Part shown: positions 43,101 to 50,799 of the stretch, in pieces
Numbering within the stretch: the stretch's first letter is position 1
Layout: each line of letters opens with the position of its first letter
Assembly: GCA_026393115.1 (NCBI GenBank)
Contig: JAPLAU010000034.1
Location: 1-64,000, forward strand
Direction: 5' to 3'
Length of the DNA stretch: 64,000 bases
From: Actinomycetota bacterium
GTDB taxonomy: Bacteria > Actinomycetota > Actinomycetes > S36-B12 > CAIYMF01
Notes under the pieces: model-generated
Databases searched by the model: none
The model's input: only the letters and a program-made list of their open reading frames with translations
Told to the model about the DNA's origin: nothing
Made by a program: the position numbers and the translations under genes

Positions 43101-43440
43101 TCTTCAGTTGGGCGTGTATCAGGCAGCGGTGGCGCATGGCGCCGTCACTGAGCAGTTGAGCGCCGACGGGCTGGGCGCACTGGCTGTTGAATCGGGCGGC
43201 TCATCCATCGTGTCGCTGCGTGATGATGCGGCAAAGGGGATGGGTGGACCCAAGGTGTTCGAGCAAGCGGCCATCTCGTTCGATGACGAGCCAGCGTGGA
43301 TCGAGCAGCCGCTGGCAGCTGCCGGACAACTGCTGCGCGATGAGCAGTTCTGGGCCACTCCCGGAACTCAATGCGCCTCGTGTGCCATGCGCTGGCAGTG
43401 CCCCGCTCACGACACCGGGCAGTCGGTGGTCGGGCAATGA
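40108..43440 (+). CDS. adnA: AdnA subunit, UvrD/RecB-like helicase-nuclease
   Basis: An 1110-residue SF1 helicase fused to a C-terminal nuclease. Motif I is AGPGTGKTTT (about 38-47). TFHSFAYGLMRQF, VDEYQDTDP (motif II, about 248-256), DPDQAIYSFRGA, LLTAHRSKGLEW and YVACTRARERL follow. A PD-(D/E)xK nuclease domain ends with VHVADLKTGG and four Cys consistent with a 4Fe-4S clasp (TCPLRW; CASCAMRWQC). With AdnB it forms the actinobacterial double-strand-break resection machine. CATAAT (40096-40101) is 6 bases before the GTG. Its stop overlaps the adnB ATG (ATGA). Confidence 0.93.
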   Translation: MTVHWSLDRTPPASAEAPELDGDQQLVQSHRAGPLLVLAGPGTGKTTTIVESVISRLTDPHEAIRPDEVLVLTFGRRAAGELRTRITARAGGGAVPLIATFHSFAYGLMRQFADPEAFRSPPRLLSGPEQQARIRELLAGSVQQGSVSWPAELVEALPTRGFAEEVRALIARVRGLGLEPADLQWLGEREGDGTWRSVGQFADEYLEVSDAENVLDYTEVMLRAVLVAEQHPEIRSRYRAVFVDEYQDTDPIQVRLLQALVTAQTSLVVVGDPDQAIYSFRGADVGGLLRFRSDFATPEGAEVPVVVLGHTRRFGPVIRAAASAVIGSRAPNGLRSEHIHRLRGPQCDPASPPGSVEAVVCDDERVQADFIADVLRRAVLEQSETEVPLTWSDMAVLVRSGTQQIPALRRALVAAGVPVEVAGDELPLAREPAVIPLLMAADVVADRRSLTPDVAQSLLTSPLGGVDAADLRRMVRTLRRRERDERIREPAALGIPPERPRPSVDVLVDLLADPHAVDAIDPGALDDAVRGTRRLARLLAAAGELLHEGASPADVLWMLFSGTPWPRRLEQAALSAGRASRRANADLDAIVALFDEAERAVARHDRFVGLANFIDELQSQEIPASGLRESPLRNDAVRLLTAHRSKGLEWRLVVVAGVQEETWPDVRRRSSLLDAETLTCDSAGYPAVSDAPTLNELLAEERRLFYVACTRARERLIVTAVSSPDDEAGAQPSRFLSDLSVPIRQVGRSAAPGGDSVAARALTLDSLVAELRSVLTDQTSRMSVREAAAARLAVLADWRTADGAVVAPAADPGRWWGLLDRTDPGVPMLDPERPVPLSGSSLTAIDTCPLRWFLEHEARARSQTSTAMGFGTLVHAVADLVARNEVEADLEVLDGLLGRVWSQLGFEAPWYSRIERANAREALTRFLHWHGARQGALLGSEVSFATPLTVRGAHGDVAVVLRGSMDVVEIRVDGDSVQVHVADLKTGGTVAAGDVPHHLQLGVYQAAVAHGAVTEQLSADGLGALAVESGGSSIVSLRDDAAKGMGGPKVFEQAAISFDDEPAWIEQPLAAAGQLLRDEQFWATPGTQCASCAMRWQCPAHDTGQSVVGQ

Positions 43441-46400
43441 ATACGTTACCGGTGCCCGCCGATCTTCGTCGGTGGCTCAACGTCGATTTCTCGGACGAAC
43501 AGTTGGCTGCGGCCACTGCTCCGCTCGAGCCCGGGCTCATCGTGGCCGGTGCCGGTACTGGCAAGACGACCGTGATGGCCGCACGGGTCACGTGGCTGGT
43601 GGCAACCGGTGCAGTTGCGCCTGAACACGTGTTGGGGCTCACGTTCACCACGAAGGCCACTGCTGAGTTCGCTGCTCGGGTGAGGGCGTCGCTGACCACC
43701 GTGCGTTCTCAGGTCGCTGGTGACTCCGACGAACATGGTGACCCCACTGTCAGCACCTACCATTCCTTCGCGTCGCGTCTGATTGGTGAGCACGGAACGC
43801 TCGTGGGCGCTGAACCCGGTGCCCGCATGGTCAGCGATGCCGCTCTCAAACAGTTGGCGTATCGGGTCGTGTGCCGCAGCACGATCGAGTTCGAGGGTCC
43901 GCCCACGACCCCCTTCGATATGGTCGACAAGTTGTTGACACTTGAGTCCGCGCTCACAGAGCACGCCGTCGACCCCGACGCACTGCGTAGCAGCGATGCC
44001 CGTTTGATCGAGTGGCTGCTCGGAACCAAACTCCAAAACATCGGTCGCGACATGATTCAGACCGCGCAACGACGACGCGATCTCGCGGCACTCGTCGACG
44101 AACTGCGCGCCGAAAAGCAGCGTCTGTTCGTCATGGACTTCTCCGATCAGTTGAGATTGGCACTCACCGCAGCTCAGCGCTACCCGCAGGTCTCCGACGA
44201 TCTTCGTGATCGGTTTCGGGTGGTCTTACTCGACGAGTATCAAGACACCTCAGTCACTCAGCGACTGTTGATGCAGACCCTTTTCGGCAACGGACATCCG
44301 GTCACTGCCGTCGGAGATCCCTTTCAAGCGATTTACGAGTGGCGCGGCGCCAGCGTCGTCAACATCGATCGATTTCCCGAACATTTCCCGGTGGTTGCCG
44401 ACGACGGCACGTCGAAGCCCGCCACGGTGTACCCGTTGACGACTAATCGTCGAAGTCGCCAACCGATTCTTGATGTGGCCAATGCGGTGGCGCAGCCGTT
44501 GCGCGCACTTCACCCGGAAGCGGGGTTACTGGTTGCGGGCCAGACCTCTCGGCCACCAGCGCCGACGGCGTCCATTGTGTGCGCCATGCTGTCCACCGAA
44601 CTCGACGAGTTCGCCTGGATTGCAGATCGGATAGTGGAGCTCCACGAGGCCGGACACCCGTGGAGTGACATCACCGTGTTGATGCGCGCACTGTCACGCG
44701 TTGGGTTGCTGCGAGATGCACTGGTATTACGGGGCGTGCCGGTCGAGATCGTGGGAGTTGAAGGGCTGCTGTCGTTGCCGGAAGTCGTCGAAGTACTCAG
44801 CGTGCTCGAGCTGCTTCACGATCCCACCGCGAATGCTGCGTGTACCCGCCTGTTAGCTGGGCCGCGATGGCGCATTGGGCCTCGCGATCTTCGGCTTCTT
44901 GGTGAACGCGCCGCCGACCTCGCCGGACGATTCAATCGCTATGAACGCCGGGCGATCGACGATGCACTTGATGCGGCAGTGGCGGGTAGTGACCCTGCTG
45001 ATTTGGTCTGCCTTGTCGACGCACTCGATGACCTGGGCGACGCGCGACTCAGCGACGAAGCCGGTGAGCGAATGCTGAAGCTAGCGAATGAACTGCGTGT
45101 GCTGCGTCGCTACGTAGGCGAGCCACTGGGCGATCTTGTCGATCGAGTCCTCGATGTCACGGGATTCCGTGCCGAACTCATGGCCGACGGCGGAGCGGTT
45201 GCGGCACAGCGACTGGCAGCAGTTGGCGCCTTCCAGACCTTGGCGAGCGAGTTCCGTGACCTCGATGGTCGTGCGACTCTCTCTGGGCTGCTGCAATTCG
45301 TGCGCGATGCACGAAAGTTCAAGGAAGATCCCGAAGCTGACCTGCCCAATCCCGGCGACAGTGTGCGCATCATGAGCGTTCACAAGTCCAAGGGCCTGGA
45401 GTTTCCAGTCGTGGTGCTTCCGTGCCTTGACGACCGCACCTTTCCTTCGAGTCGGGGTCGTGGTGTCTGGACCACCGCACCTGACGCGTTGCCGTACTCG
45501 GTGCGACGCGAGCCCGAACCGGCCGGTCTGCCACCGTTCCCCGTGGGCGATGAGGCGCGTTCGGTCGATCACGGACGCTACAAGGAGGGGGTGCGCGAGC
45601 TTGCGTTACTTGAGGAACGCCGACTGGCCTATGTGGCCATCACACGTGCCGAAACGACGCTCATCGCCTCGGCTTCCTATTGGACCGCGACGCGCACCAC
45701 TTCGCGCTCCCCGGGTGAATTCCTCGACACCATTCGCTCCTGCTGTGAAGGCGGTCTGGGCACCGTCGCTGTTTGGGCTGATCCGCCCGGCGATGAGCCC
45801 AACCCCCTCGTCGGTTCTGATCCAGTGCAGTGGCCCACGCCCCTCGATCCGGCTGACCTCAACCGGCGGCGTTCCGCGGCGGCACTAGTTCAGTCACTGC
45901 GTGGCGTGGTCACGGCCGAGTCGCTCACTGATGAGGGCGACGAACGGGTGGCGTCGTGGGATCGCGATCTCGCGGTTCTGCTGGCTGAGGCCGAGCGTGA
46001 TCACGCCCTCGAACGCTCGGTGCGGTTGCCCGAAACGCTGAGTACCACGTCGATGCAATTACTTTTCTCCGACGAACAAGCCTTCCTGCGCTCGCTCGTG
46101 CGGCCCATGCCTCAGCGTCCGTCTCCCGCTGCGCGACGCGGCACGCGCTTCCATGCGTGGGTTGAGTCGCTCTGGGGTGAGCAGCCGCTGCTCGAACCCG
46201 ATGATCTGCCCGGAGCGGCTGATGCCGACATCGACTCCGACGCTGACCTCGAAGCGATGCAAGAGACCTTCCTCGCGATGACCTACGCGTCCATGCGTCC
46301 GTGGGCAATGGAGGAGCAGTTCGCATTGCTTCTGGGTGGTCGACTGGTTCCTGGTCGTATCGATGCGGTCTTCCGTCACGCTGATCCCTCAGGCGACGCC

Positions 46401-46637
46401 GCACTCGATCGCTGGGAGGTGGTCGATTGGAAGACCAATCGCCAGGCATCGGCGGACCCCATCCAACTGGCGGTCTATCGAGTCGCATGGGCCGAACGGC
46501 TCGGTATTGCGATCGATCGCGTCGATGCAACATTCGTGTACGTGCGGCTCGGTGAGGTGCGCCGTTATGGCGCCGGGCCCGCATGTCAGCCCCTGCCCGA
46601 TCGAACCGAACTTGAACGGATGCTGGCAGGCGAGTGA
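43437..46637 (+). CDS. adnB: AdnB subunit, UvrD/RecB-like helicase-nuclease
   Basis: A 1066-residue helicase-nuclease. Motif I is AGAGTGKTTVMAARV (about 38-52). TFTTKATAEFAARV (Ia), TYHSFASRLI, LLDEYQDTS (motif II, about 264-272), DPFQAIYEWRGA (III), IMSVHKSKGLEFPVVVLP (V) and YVAITRAETTL (VI) follow. The nuclease end has VVDWKTNRQA with the catalytic D-x-K. AdnB is the dominant motor in mycobacteria, from biochemical work. An overlap of four bases with adnA ensures equal synthesis. Confidence 0.93.
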   Translation: MNTLPVPADLRRWLNVDFSDEQLAAATAPLEPGLIVAGAGTGKTTVMAARVTWLVATGAVAPEHVLGLTFTTKATAEFAARVRASLTTVRSQVAGDSDEHGDPTVSTYHSFASRLIGEHGTLVGAEPGARMVSDAALKQLAYRVVCRSTIEFEGPPTTPFDMVDKLLTLESALTEHAVDPDALRSSDARLIEWLLGTKLQNIGRDMIQTAQRRRDLAALVDELRAEKQRLFVMDFSDQLRLALTAAQRYPQVSDDLRDRFRVVLLDEYQDTSVTQRLLMQTLFGNGHPVTAVGDPFQAIYEWRGASVVNIDRFPEHFPVVADDGTSKPATVYPLTTNRRSRQPILDVANAVAQPLRALHPEAGLLVAGQTSRPPAPTASIVCAMLSTELDEFAWIADRIVELHEAGHPWSDITVLMRALSRVGLLRDALVLRGVPVEIVGVEGLLSLPEVVEVLSVLELLHDPTANAACTRLLAGPRWRIGPRDLRLLGERAADLAGRFNRYERRAIDDALDAAVAGSDPADLVCLVDALDDLGDARLSDEAGERMLKLANELRVLRRYVGEPLGDLVDRVLDVTGFRAELMADGGAVAAQRLAAVGAFQTLASEFRDLDGRATLSGLLQFVRDARKFKEDPEADLPNPGDSVRIMSVHKSKGLEFPVVVLPCLDDRTFPSSRGRGVWTTAPDALPYSVRREPEPAGLPPFPVGDEARSVDHGRYKEGVRELALLEERRLAYVAITRAETTLIASASYWTATRTTSRSPGEFLDTIRSCCEGGLGTVAVWADPPGDEPNPLVGSDPVQWPTPLDPADLNRRRSAAALVQSLRGVVTAESLTDEGDERVASWDRDLAVLLAEAERDHALERSVRLPETLSTTSMQLLFSDEQAFLRSLVRPMPQRPSPAARRGTRFHAWVESLWGEQPLLEPDDLPGAADADIDSDADLEAMQETFLAMTYASMRPWAMEEQFALLLGGRLVPGRIDAVFRHADPSGDAALDRWEVVDWKTNRQASADPIQLAVYRVAWAERLGIAIDRVDATFVYVRLGEVRRYGAGPACQPLPDRTELERMLAGE

Positions 46638-46710
46638 CGAAAGTCGCCTGATGTTTCCCGTCAAGTTACGCTTTAAAGCCAAAGTAACGGACCGATAGCG
46701 GGGGCTTGCG

Positions 46711-47400
46711 ATGCGAAGTACGGAACTTGATTTGTCGATGTACGACACCGACAAGATCGCCAATGGCTATCTGCGCTCGTACGATGGCATGTTCGCGCCA
46801 CTGGTCGACCGCGAGTTGTTGCTCCTCGAGATTGGCATCAACCGTGGTGGATCACTGCAATTGTGGCGCGACTATTTTCCGCGCGCGCAGGTGGCAGGCC
46901 TCGACATTCAGCCGCTGACCCAGCTCGATCTCGGCGAACGAATTCAGTTGTTCCAGGGCAGCCAAGCCGATCCCGACTTTCTCGATCAGGTCGCGCGAGT
47001 GCACGCTCCCGGCGGATTCGACCTCATTATTGACGACGGTGCTCATGTCGGAATTCTTTCCCGGGTTGCCTTCTGGCATTTGTTCGAGCACCACCTCAAG
47101 CCCGGTGGCTGGTACGTCGTCGAAGACTGGGGTACCGGATATTGGGATGACTGGCCCGACGGCCAAGCGGTGAGTGAGTCGGTGGTCATCGATCCGCTAC
47201 GGTCGCGCGTCGTCACCGGCAACGATCGAATTCCGAGTCACGATTACGGCATGGTGGGCTTTATCAAGGAACTCGTTGATGAGCAGGGCGCGGGTGATCT
47301 CACCATCGGAGCGCAGCCCTCGGTGCAACGACGCCCGTCGAATTTCGCCTCACTCACTGTGTTGCCGTCGCTTGTGTTCGTGCAGAAGGCAGGCGGCTGA
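46711..47400 (+). CDS. Class I SAM-dependent methyltransferase, MycE/CmcI-like
   Basis: A 229-residue methyltransferase. The lead Y-D-T-D-K-x-x-x-G-Y-L-R-x-Y-D is followed by the SAM-binding loop LLLEIGINRGGSLQLWRDYF (about 37-56), the acidic AGLDIQPL and IIDDGAHVGILSRVAFW with the metal-binding Asp residues (about 109-125). It is of the type seen in sugar O-methyltransferases such as MycE and in cephalosporin CmcI. The acceptor is unknown. It lies after adnB by 73 bases, at a place where Mycobacterium has Rv3200c. Confidence 0.85.
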   Translation: MRSTELDLSMYDTDKIANGYLRSYDGMFAPLVDRELLLLEIGINRGGSLQLWRDYFPRAQVAGLDIQPLTQLDLGERIQLFQGSQADPDFLDQVARVHAPGGFDLIIDDGAHVGILSRVAFWHLFEHHLKPGGWYVVEDWGTGYWDDWPDGQAVSESVVIDPLRSRVVTGNDRIPSHDYGMVGFIKELVDEQGAGDLTIGAQPSVQRRPSNFASLTVLPSLVFVQKAGG

Positions 47401-47412
47401 CAGGCGTGTCGA

Positions 47413-48303
47413 CTAAGGCAATGTGAGGTCGACGACTAAGGCACAGTGATCGCTGACGGGGAGTGCCAGCGTCTCGCCGCGAACACCGGCCACTGCACTA
47501 CGGGTCAGGCCGTCGGCCATGATGTGGTCGAGTTGCGCGCGGGGTCGATTCGACGGATAGGTCGGTGCATCGATTAGCGAGGTGAATCCGGTGATACGGC
47601 GAGGAAGCGAGCCCGGCAGGTTGAAATCGCCCATCAGAATCAGCGGCCGCGGCATGCCGGCGAGCCAAGTGCGTAGACGCCGCAGTTGCCGCACGTTGTA
47701 ACCGGGGACAAACGACAAGTGCGTCGTCGCGACAGTGAGTCGACCGGTAGGTGTTGCGATCACGGCGGCCAAGGCCGCACGCGGCTCGTCGGGCACGCGA
47801 ATAATGCGCGGCCGAGGGGACCCGGGGATGAGCAACGGAAGAGTCCACGGAGCGGCGTCGAACACCGTGGTGTGCCATTCGAGCACCGGCAATTTCGATA
47901 CCAGCCCAATGCCATAGCGCGGTCCCTCGTCGTGCACGGCATCGTCATGAGATCGGTGATCGGTGTGGTCGGCCGGTTGCCAATCGCGTTCAACACCGGG
48001 AGTGCCGCGCACGGCGGGCACAAAGCGCCACCACGGCGCTCCGGACTCTTCGGCGATCAGTTGAACTTGATGCTGGTGGCCGCTGCGCGGTTGATGAACA
48101 TCAACCTCTTGAAGTCCTAGGACGTCGGCATTGAGTCGGCGGACTGAGTCGCGAAGTGCGGTGTCGTCAAGCACGGGCGGCGGGCCGACCGGGCGGCCGT
48201 TGGCATCGAGGGTGGGGCGCAGCGATGCGGCGTCGGCGCCCACCACTGGCACTCCGTGCAGCAGGTTGAAGGTCGCCACGCGCAGGCGTTGTGACTCGAT
48301 CAC
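47413..48303 (-). CDS. Endonuclease/exonuclease/phosphatase family protein
   Basis: A 296-residue EEP-fold hydrolase. The motifs TFNLLHG (about 11-17), GLQEVD (metal-binding Glu, near 64), the H-L-S of TTHLSFVPG (about 196), LMGDFNLPG (about 222-230) and SDHCALVVD near the end are all in place. Members cut DNA, phosphoinositides or sphingomyelin; the substrate cannot be told. GTG at 48303 overlaps the acyltransferase stop by four bases (GTGA). Last gene of the mrx1-nudC-acyltransferase-EEP unit. Confidence 0.9.
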   Translation of the reverse strand: MIESQRLRVATFNLLHGVPVVGADAASLRPTLDANGRPVGPPPVLDDTALRDSVRRLNADVLGLQEVDVHQPRSGHQHQVQLIAEESGAPWWRFVPAVRGTPGVERDWQPADHTDHRSHDDAVHDEGPRYGIGLVSKLPVLEWHTTVFDAAPWTLPLLIPGSPRPRIIRVPDEPRAALAAVIATPTGRLTVATTHLSFVPGYNVRQLRRLRTWLAGMPRPLILMGDFNLPGSLPRRITGFTSLIDAPTYPSNRPRAQLDHIMADGLTRSAVAGVRGETLALPVSDHCALVVDLTLP

Positions 48304-49514
48304 AGCGGCTTGGGTTCCACGGCTTCGCCGGCCGGCTTCGTGGGCACCCCCACCTTCGAGCGCATCCACTCGCGGGCCGGCTCCTCAACCCACTTCCACA
48401 TCGCCCACGCGATGATGATCGCGCCGACCACGAGTGCGATGAATCCCGCCGCGTAGAGCAATCCGCCATTGATGCCCACGGCTTTCATTCCCGCTCGCCA
48501 CAAGCCGTACCAGACCAGATGGGTCATGTAGAGCGAGTACGAAATGAATCCGCCCAGTACGAGCCGATCGGTCGAGAGGAACTTCGCGAGCCCGGTGCGT
48601 GAGAGCGCCAACGCACCGATCCATACGATCAGGAACGGGACGAGCCACAGGTGGTAGTAGGGCGGTAACGCTTCCGCGTCGGCGCTGACGTTCTCGGAAA
48701 GCGGCGGCTGGAAAGCCGCGACACGGTTGAGGACGATGCAGCCCAGTACAACGATGGTCGGGCACGCGATCGACAACGTCGTCGCCAGTTTCTGTACGCG
48801 AGCTCGCGGATCACTTCCGTCTGTCGGTATCAGTCGCGCGACGATCAGGTAGGTGATGGCACCGGCGGTGAACTCGGTGAGAATGCGGTACGTCGAACCC
48901 CAGTTGTCGGTGTAGTACGGGTCGCTGTGTCCGGTTCCGTACACCAAAAGAGGTACCAAAACTGCCACCCAGATCACCGCAAGCCAACCGGTGGGAACCT
49001 TCTGGTGCACCCGCCAGAGAATCAGAATGAGCAACGGAAACAGCAGGTACGCCAACCACTCCATCGACAGCGACCACGCCACGAAGTTCCAACCACGTTG
49101 CGGGTTTGGTCCCCACTCCTGAATGAGCAGCACGTTTTTGATGTAGTCGATGGGGTTGAGCCAGTCGCGGGCCAACGCACTTCCTGTGACCTTGGACTGC
49201 GCGATAATCGCCAGCCCGGCGACATTGAGCATGACGAAGTGCACCGGCCAGATGCGAGCTAGGCGCAGCCACAGGAAGATTCCGACGGCGCGACCTTCGA
49301 AGGACGGACCGATCTTGCGTAGGTAGGTGTACGTGAGGATGAATCCGGAGAGTGCGAAGAAGAGGTCGACCCCAAGTCGTCCCACCCGCAGCACGTCCGA
49401 GACGACGGGCACGAGAAGTCCCATCGTGGCGAGCGGTGCTTGAAAGTGGTACATCAGCACCCAGAATGCAGCGATGAATCGCACGCCGGTGAGTTGTCTG
49501 ATGAACACGGTCAT
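48300..49514 (-). CDS. Acyltransferase 3 (OafA/YrhL family)
   Basis: A 404-residue membrane O-acyltransferase with ten or eleven helices. Family motifs are TGVRFIAAFWVLMYHF with the His (about 5-20), LFFALSGFILTYTY (about 52-65), R-L-A-R-I-W-P-x-H and W-S-L-S-M-E-W near 150. They acylate sugars, lipids or peptidoglycan at the membrane. ATG at 49514; an in-frame ATG 15 bases earlier is an alternative. It sits between nudC and the EEP gene and overlaps the latter. Confidence 0.9.
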   Translation of the reverse strand: MTVFIRQLTGVRFIAAFWVLMYHFQAPLATMGLLVPVVSDVLRVGRLGVDLFFALSGFILTYTYLRKIGPSFEGRAVGIFLWLRLARIWPVHFVMLNVAGLAIIAQSKVTGSALARDWLNPIDYIKNVLLIQEWGPNPQRGWNFVAWSLSMEWLAYLLFPLLILILWRVHQKVPTGWLAVIWVAVLVPLLVYGTGHSDPYYTDNWGSTYRILTEFTAGAITYLIVARLIPTDGSDPRARVQKLATTLSIACPTIVVLGCIVLNRVAAFQPPLSENVSADAEALPPYYHLWLVPFLIVWIGALALSRTGLAKFLSTDRLVLGGFISYSLYMTHLVWYGLWRAGMKAVGINGGLLYAAGFIALVVGAIIIAWAMWKWVEEPAREWMRSKVGVPTKPAGEAVEPKPL

Positions 49515-49556
49515 CGCGTCACGCCGCACACTTCACTGTCGAGCATGACCCCATTT

Positions 49557-50468
49557 TCACGGCCGTGACCACGAACCGGGCAGTGGCTCGCCGTACCACC
49601 GCTCGACGAGTCGGCGGGCAATGGAGATGGGCGATGGGATGCGCACTGACCCGTCGGTGCAGGCGGCAAGGAGTTCGTCGCGACTGAACCATCGGGCTTC
49701 GGCCAGTTCGACACCGTCGACCATAATCTCACCGGCCGCCGCCCGGGCGTGGAAACCAAGCATGAGCGATGAGGGGAACGGCCACGGCTGACTGCCGAGA
49801 TAGACCACGTCATCAGGATCGGAGCCCACGACAATTCCGGACTCTTCGAGTACCTCGCGACGTACCGCGGCCTCGGCGGTTTCGCCTGGTTCAACAAACC
49901 CGGCCAGAGTTGAGAACCAGCCGTCCTGCCACACCGATTGGTGGCCCAGGAGTGCGCGGTCGTCTTCATCGCGCACCAGCATGATCACGGCCGGATCGGT
50001 GCGTGGGTAGTGCTCGCTGCCGTCATCGGGGCATTGGCGCACCCAGCCGCCGGCCGCGATGACTGTCGGCCGACCGCAACGGGCGCAGTGCGTGTGGCTG
50101 GCGTGCCAATTCGCGAGGGCGACGGCCGTCACGGCGATTCCTGCATCGCGATCGTCGAGGGCTACGCCCACCTCACGCAGACCCGTCCACGTTGAACCTG
50201 CCGGCGCATCGGCCGTTTCAACGAGCCTGACCATGAAGACCGCGCAACCGTCATCGCCGAGGCCGAGCAGGTGTCGCTCGGCCGCACGAGCTGGCTCGAT
50301 GTCACGTGGCGATAGCAAGGTCAGGTGAGGTCGTTCGCTGTCACGAACGGGAAGCCGTCCGTCATCGATGAGTAGGACCTGGCTTGCCTGATCAGCCCAC
50401 AGGGCATCGAGGCGCTCTGGGTCCGTTCGCACATGCGCAGCACGGTCGAGGGTTGAGCGACCCAGCAT
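49557..50468 (-). CDS. nudC: NAD+ diphosphatase (NADH pyrophosphatase) NudC
   Basis: A 303-residue Nudix enzyme that splits NAD(H) to NMN(H) and AMP and, in relatives, removes NAD caps from RNA. The zinc ribbon includes HCARCGRPT (about 127-135) and a further Cys in RQCPDD. HYPRTDPAVI follows, then a Nudix box beginning GFVEPGETAEAAVRREVLEE (about 188-207) and the family-specific SQPWPFP (about 225-231). It lies directly after mrx1 on the same strand, the arrangement found in Mycobacterium. Confidence 0.95.
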   Translation of the reverse strand: MLGRSTLDRAAHVRTDPERLDALWADQASQVLLIDDGRLPVRDSERPHLTLLSPRDIEPARAAERHLLGLGDDGCAVFMVRLVETADAPAGSTWTGLREVGVALDDRDAGIAVTAVALANWHASHTHCARCGRPTVIAAGGWVRQCPDDGSEHYPRTDPAVIMLVRDEDDRALLGHQSVWQDGWFSTLAGFVEPGETAEAAVRREVLEESGIVVGSDPDDVVYLGSQPWPFPSSLMLGFHARAAAGEIMVDGVELAEARWFSRDELLAACTDGSVRIPSPISIARRLVERWYGEPLPGSWSRP

Positions 50469-50503
50469 CAGATCGCGCAGCAGGCTGCGGTCGATTTCGA
50501 CGC

Positions 50504-50749
50504 TCAGCCGACTGCTCCCACCTTCTCGGTGACCTGCTTGAGAGACGGGTTCGTCATCGCCGTTCCGTCGGGGAACACGAGCGTGGGGACCGTGCGGGCT
50601 CCGCCGTTTACGGTCTCAACGAACAGCGCCGCTGCCTCGTCATGTTCAATGTCGACCTCGTCGTACTCAATTCCGGCGCGGCCCATCTGAGCCTTGAGCC
50701 GCTGGCAGTAGCCGCACCAGACCGTGGAGTACATCGTCACCTGAGCCAT
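50504..50749 (-). CDS. mrx1: Mycoredoxin (glutaredoxin-like, mycothiol-dependent)
   Basis: An 81-residue thioredoxin-fold protein with active site WCGYC (Cys12 and Cys15), the cis-Pro region TVPTLVFPDG (about 53-62) and TNPSL. Mycoredoxins reduce mycothiol mixed disulfides on proteins. TACGGT (50756-50761 on the minus strand) is 6 bases before the ATG, a leaderless arrangement. It leads the operon with nudC. Confidence 0.95.
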   Translation of the reverse strand: MAQVTMYSTVWCGYCQRLKAQMGRAGIEYDEVDIEHDEAAALFVETVNGGARTVPTLVFPDGTAMTNPSLKQVTEKVGAVG

Positions 50750-50799
50750 ACAACTACCGTACCCGCCGCAGCGTGGGTGATCGATGCGAGGATGCCGAA

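Noticed and set aside
47410-47443. 11-bp direct repeat CGACTAAGGCA at the end of the EEP nuclease gene
   Set aside because: Only two copies 23 bases apart with one in coding sequence; likely a small duplication without function.
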